64,000 nt of DNA from CAYTLW01 sp964438735. Lineage in GTDB: Bacteria > Myxococcota_A > UBA9042. The number at the start of each line of letters is the position of its first letter. The first letter of the stretch is position 1. The DNA lies in the NCBI GenBank assembly GCA_964438735.1, contig CAYTLW010000004.1, positions 1 through 64,000 of the forward strand, in the 5' to 3' direction. Positions 52,804 to 60,090 of this stretch are shown one piece after another. The notes under the pieces were generated by a model. It was not told where the DNA came from. It searched no databases and saw only the letters and a program-made list of their open reading frames with translations. The position numbers were made by a program, and so were the translations under genes.

Positions 52804-53753
52804 GGTCTGTCCTCCACGATCGGCGCCGGGACCGCGCCCGGGTGCAGGATCGAAGCCAGCTGACGCAAGCCGTGGATCACCCGCGGCCCCGGGCGTGCCA
52901 CCCAGTCCGTATGCACGGGGTGGATTCGCCCCTTCTGCACCGCCTGCAGGGCCGACCAGCCCGGCCGGGCGGCCACCGATGCCGCCGACTGCGGGCTGTC
53001 GATGACGTCCACATCGGCCAGAACAATGACGTCGGGTCGGGCCACCAGGATGGCCTCGGCCGAGACCTGCAGCCAGGGCTGGTCGGTGTCGCCGAAGACG
53101 TTGATGCCGCCGGCGGCGACGATGAGGTCGTGACCGAAGCTGCCGCTGCCGACGGTGTAGGGCCGTCCTCCGGCGCCCGCGTCCATCTCGTAGAACACCC
53201 TCGGGCGCTCTCGGCCCGCCACGGCGGCGCGCACGGCCGCGGCGGCTTCATCGAGGCGCTTGCGCTCCTGCACGGCGCGCTCGGACCGCCCGCAGAGCCG
53301 GCCCACCCGCTCAACGGCGGTGCCTACGCCAGCCAGATCCGCCGGCGCGAAGGCCGCCCAGTTCACGCCCGCCGCGTCCAGGGCGGCGCGCAGCGGTGGC
53401 GGCGGCCAGGTGGTCAGCAGCAGGTCCGGTCGGGCGGCCACAATGGACTCGGCGCCCGGCGCGAAGCTGCCGACCGATTCGATCTTCAGCGCTGCAGCCG
53501 GGTGGTCGCTCCACTCGTCGCGCAGCACGATCCGCTCGCCGCAGTCGATGGCGAAGAGCGCCTCGGTGATGGCCGGAGAAAGGCTGATGATGCGCTCGGC
53601 GGGGCGCGCCAGGCGCACCTTGCGGCCCAAATCATCGGTGATTTCCAAGCTGTCGGGCCCGCTGGCCGGCGCCGTAGCTGGGCCCTGTCGACAGCCGGGG
53701 GCCATGAGCAGGCATGTCACCACAAGCAGCGGCCATGGTTGGAGCAGCTCCAT
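52800..53753 (-). CDS. btuF: BtuF-like periplasmic cobalamin-binding lipoprotein
   Basis: 317 residues; ATG overlaps the stop of the propeller lipoprotein by one base. Signal peptide ends LLMAPGC, a lipobox, so the binding protein is tethered. The periplasmic-binding-protein fold of class III shows in RIISLSPAITEALFAIDCGERIVLRDEW, SVGSFAPGAESIVAARPDLLLTT, and KGRIHPVHTDWVARPGPRVIHGL. It delivers B12 from the receptor side to the fused BtuCD downstream (4-nt overlap). Fe-siderophore binding would be the alternative, but the upstream cobalamin riboswitch argues against it. Confidence 0.85.
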   Translation of the reverse strand: MELLQPWPLLVVTCLLMAPGCRQGPATAPASGPDSLEITDDLGRKVRLARPAERIISLSPAITEALFAIDCGERIVLRDEWSDHPAAALKIESVGSFAPGAESIVAARPDLLLTTWPPPPLRAALDAAGVNWAAFAPADLAGVGTAVERVGRLCGRSERAVQERKRLDEAAAAVRAAVAGRERPRVFYEMDAGAGGRPYTVGSGSFGHDLIVAAGGINVFGDTDQPWLQVSAEAILVARPDVIVLADVDVIDSPQSAASVAARPGWSALQAVQKGRIHPVHTDWVARPGPRVIHGLRQLASILHPGAVPAPIVEDRP

Positions 53754-55018
53754 CAGAATCCCACCAGCTCGGCCGCTCGCAGGCCGTTGGGGTTGCTGTC
53801 CAAGGTCGCGATCGGCTCGGCTACGCCATGACCGGCCATGTCGAAGATGAGCAGATCGCCGTCTTTGGCCCCCCGGTCGGTGACCCAGAGACGACGACGA
53901 TCGACATCCAGCCACAGGGAAGTCATGGCGAAGGGGCCGCTGGCGTCGGCGATCTTGATGGGTTTGCCGCCCTTCAGGTCGAACTGCCACAGGGCATCGG
54001 GCACGCCGGCGGTCAGGTCGCCGTCGGTGATCACCCAGCCTCGACCATCCCCATCGAGCGCCAGGTCGAAGCCGAAGCCCCGCGTGGTGCCGGTGTCGCT
54101 GGCATGGGCGGCCACCGACGCGGTCGTCGCGGTGGCGCCGACGGCCAGATCGAGGATCTTGGAGAAGGTGTAGCGCTTGCCGTCCGGCTCCTTGTAGAAG
54201 CCGCTGCAGACCACCGCAACCCGCTTGCCGGCGCTGCGTGCGGCGGTGCAATTCTTGGCCGCCGCCACCGTCAGGACCTGATTCACCTTGCGCGCGACCG
54301 GATCGACGATTGCCACACTGCCCTGGCCCATCTGGCCGAAGTCGGTGGCCACCGACGCCAGCGGCACCACCAGCTTGCCCCCGGCCATGGTCATGCGCCC
54401 GGGCCAGGCATGGGCGTCGGCCAGCGAAGCGTGCTCGGACAGGCCGATGCGATGGTCGATCTCGCCGCTGGAGGCGTTCACGTGCACCAGGTCGTCGCCA
54501 CGGGGCGCGTCGGCGGGCGCCTTGACGTCGCGCTGAGCGCGGCTGACCCACAACCCCCCCTTTCCATCGCCGATGGCGTCCTGGGGATTGGCCAGCCAGC
54601 CACCTGCCGTCTTCACCTGGCCGAGTACGCCCTCGTCGCTCACATGGGTGAGCACGCCGCTGGCCCGGTCGATGAGCCAGAAGCTGCCATCGCCCGCCGG
54701 ACGACGGCCCAGGACCACGTCGCCGCCCAGGGCGGTGCCGCTGCAGGTCACCCGCGTGCCGCTGTGCAGGAACGCCGCTGAGACCACCTTCATGTTGGCG
54801 CGATCGATGATCGACACCTCGGTGGTCTGGAAGTCGGTGCCGACCACGGCCAGCAGCTCGTCGACCCCTTCCGGCGTCGTCCACCCCGCCGCGCCACCAT
54901 CGGCGCCGCAGGGACCGTCGGTGTCCGTTGTATCGTCGACGCAACCGGCCAGCAGGAGCCAGATGAGACACCACAACAGGCCGGTCGCCGACAGCTTGCG
55001 GCGATTCAAGTCGGTCAT
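53753..55018 (-). CDS. Beta-propeller-like lipoprotein of the B12 operon (possible BtuG analogue)
   Basis: 421 residues from the ATG at 55018, GGAGG upstream, overlapping the receptor stop (ATGA). Signal peptide ends LLLAGC. Two nearby Cys and a T/D linker precede about 380 residues of strand-turn repeats: LLAVVGTDFQTTEVSIIDRA, GSFWLIDRASGVLTHVSDEG, GGLWVSRAQRDVKAP, GSVAIVDPVARKVNQVL, GRGWVITDGDLTAG and RRRLWVTDRGAKDGDLLIFD. This resembles a 6-7-bladed propeller of the YVTN/NHL type. Encoded between the TonB-dependent receptor and BtuF under a cobalamin riboswitch, it should act in B12 capture. Bacteroides BtuG is a surface lipoprotein propeller with the same genetic neighbourhood. Homology was not tested; the analogy is inference. 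Confidence 0.75.
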   Translation of the reverse strand: MTDLNRRKLSATGLLWCLIWLLLAGCVDDTTDTDGPCGADGGAAGWTTPEGVDELLAVVGTDFQTTEVSIIDRANMKVVSAAFLHSGTRVTCSGTALGGDVVLGRRPAGDGSFWLIDRASGVLTHVSDEGVLGQVKTAGGWLANPQDAIGDGKGGLWVSRAQRDVKAPADAPRGDDLVHVNASSGEIDHRIGLSEHASLADAHAWPGRMTMAGGKLVVPLASVATDFGQMGQGSVAIVDPVARKVNQVLTVAAAKNCTAARSAGKRVAVVCSGFYKEPDGKRYTFSKILDLAVGATATTASVAAHASDTGTTRGFGFDLALDGDGRGWVITDGDLTAGVPDALWQFDLKGGKPIKIADASGPFAMTSLWLDVDRRRLWVTDRGAKDGDLLIFDMAGHGVAEPIATLDSNPNGLRAAELVGF

Positions 55019-57078
55019 GGTGCGGTCCTCCAGGTCAGATTCAGCATGGCCGTGCGTCCGGGCAGGGGGTAGCCGATCAGGTCGAAGTTCTCGCGGCCAA
55101 GCAGGTTGTCGACGCGCAGGGCGACGCGCAGCCGACCGCTTCGATCCTCGCCGCCGAAGCCGACATCCAGGCTGGCCCGCGCCGGGACCGCGACCCGATT
55201 GGCCCGGTCGGTGAAGTGCCCGGACTGCCAGCGACCCGCCAACCAGCCATCCAGCCGGCCCATGCGGGCCCACGGGGTGCCTTTGACCGCCAGCCGGCCG
55301 CCGATTCGGGCGCGCGGCCGCATGGGCAGGGCGTTGCCGTTGTACTCCGGCTCGGGCGAGCGATCGCGGCCATGTAACAGGGCGTAGCGGGCGCTCAGTT
55401 GAAAGTGCTCGCCGAGGCTGGCCCCTGCCTCGCATTCGCCGCCCAGCAGGATCGCCGAACCCAGGTTGTCATGGCGTGCCTGGTGGGCGCTGACCCGGCG
55501 CAGCTGGATGAGATCGTCGACCGCCATGGCAAATCCCGACAGGCGCATATGTAGCCGATGTCGGGTGCCTGCGGTGGTCAGGCGAACGCCCGCATCGAGG
55601 CCATGGGAGCGCTCATCGAGCAGCGCTGGATTGCCCAGCACGGTGCCGTCATTGCCGAAGAGTTCGGACAGGGTCGGCGCCCGCAAGCCGCGGGTCCAGC
55701 CACCGTGCAGCTGCACCCGCTCCTGCACCTGCCAGCTGGCCGCCATTCGCCAGGTGGTCAGGGCGCGCGGATCGATATGCTCCTGCCGCCAGCCATCGGC
55801 CTCTACCGGCAGATTGGCCCGCGTCGATTGCAGCCAGGCCACCGTCACCGAGGGCAGCAGGCTCACTTCCGGCGACGCCCAACGCAGCGGCAGCCCCAGG
55901 CCGCCGGTCACACCGCTGCGATGGGAAGTGGGCGCCTCCAGCCCCGTGCGATCGTCGCGCTGGTCGACCGTGCCGTGGTCGGCCGCAACCCGAGCCTCGG
56001 CGCGCAAGGGTCCCCAGGCCGGACCCAGCCAGCGCCAGGCGCTCGACAGACCGGCGATGACCTGGTGCAAGCGCTGCGGCATCCCCAGCTCACCGAGGCT
56101 GTCTTCGACCCGCGTATTCCGCCTGGCGGCTTGTACATGACCCTGCAGCCGAGCGCCCCGCAGGCCTACATGGCGCCCCGATACATGCAGCACGGCGTCG
56201 TGAAAGCCGTGGCGCAGGCTCGACTCTTCCGCCTCGAAGAGCGCCACCCCTGGCAGCCCCTGCTCGCGCCAGCTGCCCAGGTACCTGCCTTCGATCCGCC
56301 AGCCGCGACGGGGCCGAAAGGACTGTCGCAGCAGGCCCCCCAGTCGCTGGATGTGGTTGTTGCGCCGCAATCGCCAACGGTCGTCGCTGGCATCGAACGC
56401 GGTGCCACCATCGAAGGTATAGCCGTGGTCGCCATCGGAGCGCAGCCAGCGCAGGGCCGCCGTGCCCTCGCCGCCCAGCGCGCGCCAGGACGCGCTGCCC
56501 TCGGCCAGGTGGCTGCCATGGCTGCCGGTGGCCAGGCGCAGATCGGCGCCGGGCGTCTTCGGCCGACGCAGCATCAAGCGCACCGCGCCGCCGATGGATT
56601 GGCCGCCCAGGGCCAGGGGCGTCGCGCCGCGATGGATCTCGGCCCGTTCGAGCTGGCCGATGGGCAGGTCGTCCAGGTCCAGGGGCCGGCCATCCAATGC
56701 CTGCAGGGGGACGTCGTCCAACGCGTAGCGGACCTGCTCCAGCGTCGAGCCGCGGATCCGAAGCGTGGTCACCGCACCGAAGCCGCCCGTACGCTGAACC
56801 TGCAAGCCCGCCTGGCGATCCAGGGCGTCGGCCAGGTCGCGATGCTGGCGCCTCACCTCGGCTCCTTGCAGCACTGTCGCCGCATCGCCCAGTTCGAATT
56901 CGGGCTCGTCGTCCACCAGCCTGCGGGCGCGCACCGGCACCGGCGCCACCGCCGTCGGATCCTGCGCTGCGGTCGCCGTCTGGTGGGCTGGAGCGGGCAC
57001 CGCCGCCGCGACGGCAGTCGGCCGCAGCAGAATGCATGCGAACAGGAAGAAGCAGGGCGCAGCGAATCGACCAACCAT
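55015..57078 (-). CDS. btuB: TonB-dependent cobalamin receptor (BtuB-like)
   Basis: 687 residues, ATG at 57078 with GGGAG 6 nt upstream, 33 nt downstream of the riboswitch. Signal peptide (FFLFACILLRPTAVAAAV). The plug domain (about 55-180) has LADALDRQAGLQVQRTGGFGAVTTLRIRGS and LERAEIHRGATPLALGGQSIGGAVRL; the rest is a long barrel with aromatic-rich strands and GLRAPTLSELFG, a classic TonB-receptor segment. The barrel ends LNLTWRTAP without a terminal aromatic. B12 specificity comes from the riboswitch and downstream btuF/btuCD. It is the first gene of the operon, overlapping the propeller lipoprotein by 4 nt. Confidence 0.9.
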   Translation of the reverse strand: MVGRFAAPCFFLFACILLRPTAVAAAVPAPAHQTATAAQDPTAVAPVPVRARRLVDDEPEFELGDAATVLQGAEVRRQHRDLADALDRQAGLQVQRTGGFGAVTTLRIRGSTLEQVRYALDDVPLQALDGRPLDLDDLPIGQLERAEIHRGATPLALGGQSIGGAVRLMLRRPKTPGADLRLATGSHGSHLAEGSASWRALGGEGTAALRWLRSDGDHGYTFDGGTAFDASDDRWRLRRNNHIQRLGGLLRQSFRPRRGWRIEGRYLGSWREQGLPGVALFEAEESSLRHGFHDAVLHVSGRHVGLRGARLQGHVQAARRNTRVEDSLGELGMPQRLHQVIAGLSSAWRWLGPAWGPLRAEARVAADHGTVDQRDDRTGLEAPTSHRSGVTGGLGLPLRWASPEVSLLPSVTVAWLQSTRANLPVEADGWRQEHIDPRALTTWRMAASWQVQERVQLHGGWTRGLRAPTLSELFGNDGTVLGNPALLDERSHGLDAGVRLTTAGTRHRLHMRLSGFAMAVDDLIQLRRVSAHQARHDNLGSAILLGGECEAGASLGEHFQLSARYALLHGRDRSPEPEYNGNALPMRPRARIGGRLAVKGTPWARMGRLDGWLAGRWQSGHFTDRANRVAVPARASLDVGFGGEDRSGRLRVALRVDNLLGRENFDLIGYPLPGRTAMLNLTWRTAP

Positions 57079-57111
57079 CGATCTCCCGTTCCACGAGGAG
57101 TCGGATTCAAC

Positions 57112-57297
57112 GCCTGCTGCAAGGTTTCCTGGCTCGCGGCTGTGCGACGCCCCGGAGGCCGTCGCCCGTCGCATCCGCCTTCCCAGTCGCCCCACGGGGG
57201 CCGCACCAGTGGCTCGTTGGATGCGCCTCACCGCTGACAGTGGCGGGCCCGCGCCGGATTCACACCGGCTTCCCTCCACAGCAAGCTCGACCACCAT
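57112..57297 (-). promoter_or_regulatory. Cobalamin (B12) riboswitch
   Basis: Read on the minus strand, the leader contains GGGAAGCCGGTGTGAATCC, then CCCGCCACTGTCA, and the B12 box GAGCCAGGAAACCTTGC in the correct order and spacing, matching the conserved core of the cobalamin riboswitch. The intervening arms are GC-rich and self-complementary (e.g. GCGACGG with CCGTCGC). It ends 33 nt before the btuB start, with the ribosome site close behind, so AdoCbl binding should hide the site and repress uptake. Confidence 0.93.
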
Positions 57298-57361
57298 AGC
57301 GCAGCGGTGTTGCGCCGACCAGCCACTTGCGGCCGTGGCGGCGCCCGGGCACCCTCCGCCC

Positions 57362-57928
57362 ATGAATGCGAGCGCTTTGAACCACCTGCACGAGATCGAC
57401 TGGACCACCTGGCAGCCTGTGGATCTGGCGACCCTGCTGTTCGTGATCGATGGCGACCGGGTGTTGCTGATTCGCAAAAAGCGCGGCCTCGGCGCCGGCC
57501 TCATCAACGCGCCGGGCGGTCGCCTGGACCCGGGCGAGACTCCCCGTCAGGCGGCGGTGCGCGAGGTGCAGGAGGAGTTGGGAATCACCCCCCATTCGCC
57601 GACCTGGGGGGGCGAACATCGCTTCCAATTCCGCGACGGTTATTCGCTCTACGTGCACGTATTCACCAGTGATCGTTATGACGGCGAGCCCACGGAGACC
57701 GATGAGGCGGTGCCGCTGTGGGTCCAGCGCGACGCGATGCCCTACGAGCAGATGTGGGCCGACGACAGGTACTGGCTGCCGCTGCTGCTGGCCGGTCAGC
57801 GATTCTCGGGGCGCTATATCTTTGATGACCAGGAGATGGTCGCCATGCACATCGCCGAGCTGCAGGACGGCGATCCCGACGGTGATGTGGGCGTGCGGCG
57901 ACCTGAAGATGGTGCCGGCGCGGACTGA
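57362..57928 (+). CDS. Nudix hydrolase, MutT/MTH1-like
   Basis: 188 residues from the ATG at 57362. The Nudix box is intact: GGRLDPGETPRQAAVREV, then QEELGI (G-x5-E-x7-RE-x2-EE-x-G). The preceding GLGAGLINAPGG is like the segment before the box in MTH1-type 8-oxo-dGTP diphosphatases, and DGYSLYVHVFTS and YWLPLLLAGQRFSGRYIFDDQEM follow the usual fold. It hydrolyses nucleoside diphosphate-linked compounds; oxidised nucleotide sanitation is likely. Cytoplasmic. It is divergent from btuB and probably independent. The last 20 residues are an Asp/Gly tail. Confidence 0.85.
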   Translation: MNASALNHLHEIDWTTWQPVDLATLLFVIDGDRVLLIRKKRGLGAGLINAPGGRLDPGETPRQAAVREVQEELGITPHSPTWGGEHRFQFRDGYSLYVHVFTSDRYDGEPTETDEAVPLWVQRDAMPYEQMWADDRYWLPLLLAGQRFSGRYIFDDQEMVAMHIAELQDGDPDGDVGVRRPEDGAGAD

Positions 57929-57942
57929 GTGCCGCTCGCGAC

Positions 57943-59064
57943 CTACTTCATCGAGCAATCGACATTGGATGCGCCGCACGACTCGAGGTACAGCGGCTTG
58001 TCGTTGTTGGTGAAGGTGCCCAGCTGCAGGTCGCGGATCTTCAGCCAGCCGCCGTAGCCAACCGCGCCGCTCTGCTCGTCCAACGCCACGGCCCGGATGT
58101 CCAGGTTCTTGTCCAGGATGCCGCACACGATCAGGCCGTTGGCGCCCGGGGGGATGTTGCAGGTCGGCTTGATGAATTGCAGGTCGATGGCGCGCTCGCT
58201 CAGGCTGTTCGACGGCCCGAGATCGCAGGGTTTGGCGGCGTCATTGGCGGTCAGGGGCACGATAACGGCCGCGCCGGGGCGGCGGACCTCGACCTTGATG
58301 ATGCTGATGCCGTTGCCGCCGCAGGTCTTGCCGTTGGAGAACTGCCACGGGATGTTGATGCTGGCGCGCAGGTCGATGATGTTCTCGGGCGCGGCCAACG
58401 CGGTGATGGTATTGGACGCCAGGCCGATGGGACCGATCACGTTGAGGTTGCCGTAGAAGGCGTGTTCGTTCTTGTCCACGCCGTCGATCTGGAGCCACAC
58501 ATCGCCCGGCGCCAGCCCATCGATGGCCACCTGGCCGACCGTGCATGCCACCGTGGTCTGGGCCAGCGCCTTGGTCAGTTTGCTGTCGAAGACGGTGACC
58601 GAGACGGAATCGAGGCTCAGCTGGGCACAGCCGGTGGCCGGGGCCATGCCGGCGACGGTCCACTTGACGCGCACGCCTGCGTCACCGCTGCCGGTGCCGC
58701 TCTTGAGCACCAGCTCCGGCGACAGGGTGTTGGTGTCGGACTCCACCTGCAGCCCGCCGAGGCTGGCCGTGCGGATGGTCTTGCCCGAGCCGCTCAGGCC
58801 GACCACGACCACGTCGTAGTGGCCCGGCTCCAGGGCGAAGGAGTGAAAGCCCTTGCTGCAGGCCAGTTGGGGCGACTCGTCGTAGAGCTGGCCGCCCTTT
58901 TCGATGCGTACCCGCACGCCGGCGATGCCGGAGCAGGCGACGGGACTGTTATCCCAGCGGACCTCCAGCACACCGGTGTTGGAGGTGGCGTGAACGATGC
59001 AACCGCTGATGACAAGGGCGCACGCCATGGCGCCGACAAGGCTCGTCCTGGTGATGTTCGACAT
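57943..59064 (-). CDS. Lipoprotein of unknown function with beta domains
   Basis: 373 residues, ATG at 59064 with GGGAGG upstream, signal peptide ending CALVISGC. No acidic linker; folded sequence begins soon after. It is beta-rich with repeated GYx/GHYDVVVVGLSGSGK and GDVWLQIDGVDKN-like Ig/carboxypeptidase-regulatory features. There are about ten Cys, some likely paired (CSGIAGVRVRI, CTVGQVAIDGL, CNIPPGANGLIVCGI, CGASNVDC). The C-terminus is CSMK. No named family. It ends 14 nt from the convergent Nudix gene. Confidence 0.7.
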   Translation of the reverse strand: MSNITRTSLVGAMACALVISGCIVHATSNTGVLEVRWDNSPVACSGIAGVRVRIEKGGQLYDESPQLACSKGFHSFALEPGHYDVVVVGLSGSGKTIRTASLGGLQVESDTNTLSPELVLKSGTGSGDAGVRVKWTVAGMAPATGCAQLSLDSVSVTVFDSKLTKALAQTTVACTVGQVAIDGLAPGDVWLQIDGVDKNEHAFYGNLNVIGPIGLASNTITALAAPENIIDLRASINIPWQFSNGKTCGGNGISIIKVEVRRPGAAVIVPLTANDAAKPCDLGPSNSLSERAIDLQFIKPTCNIPPGANGLIVCGILDKNLDIRAVALDEQSGAVGYGGWLKIRDLQLGTFTNNDKPLYLESCGASNVDCSMK

Positions 59065-59121
59065 GATGTCCTCCCGACCCCGTCAACGCCGCAGGTCCGG
59101 GCCTATTCACGTGGCCTCGGG

Positions 59122-59139
59122 GGCGCCAATGCTGGCGCC
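59122..59139. repeat. Inverted repeat in divergent spacer (GGCGCCA-ATGC-TGGCGCC)
   Basis: Perfect 7-bp arms with a 4-nt loop, between the lipoprotein start at 59064 (leftward) and the NlpC-like gene at 59237 (rightward). Downstream there is TTGACC but no good -10 at 17 nt. It could be a regulator site or an RNA hairpin. Confidence 0.5.
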
Positions 59140-59236
59140 ACGACCCTGGAAATTTGACCCCGTCTCCGCACGTTGCAGCATGGAAGAGGCGTCTGGTGGC
59201 CCGCGACGGGCGGCCGACGCCCGGCCCGGAGACGAC

Positions 59237-60067
59237 ATGTTCCCCTCCAGCCATCGGCTCTTGGTACCCGGACATGGAGCGATCCACAAGGCTTGTTTGC
59301 GGCTCGTCGCCGTGCTGCTCGCCATGGGCCTGTGCGGCGCCTGTACGGCCACCGGACCGGGTGCCGGCCGGCTCGACAGGGCGCGGACCATCGGCCTGCT
59401 CGACGGCGGCGAACGAGGCCACTTCCTGCGGCCCGCACCCGAACCCAAGCTTCGCCGCGCCGTGCGCCGGCCAGCCGGACCCGCCAACGTTTCGCCCTAT
59501 CGCAGTCGGCAACGGGCAGCGAAGTCGATTCGTTACAAGCCGCAAAGCCACCGGGGCGCCGCGCGGGCCAATATGGGCAACGCCTCCCTGCGGGCTCGCC
59601 AGCGCATCGACGCCGCCCGCGCATGGCTCGGCACCGCCGGTCGCGCCGGCCAACCCTTCGTGGCCCAGGTGCTGCGCTCATCTGGCCAGGCCATCGACTT
59701 GCCCGGCGACCGGCCCTACGCGCCGACCCTTTACGCCTACCTGCGCCAACGTGGGGCGTCGATCAAGCGCGGCGAGTCGCGACCCGGCGACCTGGTCTTC
59801 TTCCGCAACACCCTCGACCTGAACGGCAACACCAAGCCCGACGACGGCGTGACTTTCGTCGCGGTGGTCGAACAGGTGACCGATGAACGCATCATCTTCG
59901 TCGGCCTGCGGGCCGGCCGCGTGCGTCGAATGGCCCTGAGCCTGAAGGCGCCCGATCGGGTGCGGGACGCCGGCGGCCAGGTGCTCAATACCCGCCTGGT
60001 GCACTGGCCGGGCGCGGACGCGCCGCTGACGGCAGGCCGCTGTTTCGCCGCCTTTGCGCGTCCATGA
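59237..60067 (+). CDS. Lipoprotein with catalytically dead NlpC/P60-like domain
   Basis: 276 residues from the ATG at 59237; signal peptide ends AMGLCGAC. A basic Arg-rich segment (about 50-115) precedes an NlpC/P60-type fold: ARQRIDAARAWLGT, then QPFVAQVLRSSGQAIDL, SRPGDLVFFRN, VTFVAVVEQV and IIFVGLRAGRV. In active cell-wall peptidases these spots read DCSGFV, GDLVFF, THVGIV and a His in FIH. Here the Cys position is Q139/P140, the His position is F207 and the last is G223, so all three catalytic residues are missing. It is likely a binding or regulatory pseudo-enzyme at the cell wall. Confidence 0.65.
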   Translation: MFPSSHRLLVPGHGAIHKACLRLVAVLLAMGLCGACTATGPGAGRLDRARTIGLLDGGERGHFLRPAPEPKLRRAVRRPAGPANVSPYRSRQRAAKSIRYKPQSHRGAARANMGNASLRARQRIDAARAWLGTAGRAGQPFVAQVLRSSGQAIDLPGDRPYAPTLYAYLRQRGASIKRGESRPGDLVFFRNTLDLNGNTKPDDGVTFVAVVEQVTDERIIFVGLRAGRVRRMALSLKAPDRVRDAGGQVLNTRLVHWPGADAPLTAGRCFAAFARP

Positions 60068-60090
60068 CAGGCCCGTGACGGATAGCCGCG

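Noticed and set aside
52800..57078. Siderophore (Fe) rather than B12 uptake operon
   Set aside because: The receptor, binding protein and permease families overlap, but the cobalamin riboswitch core in the leader is unambiguous.
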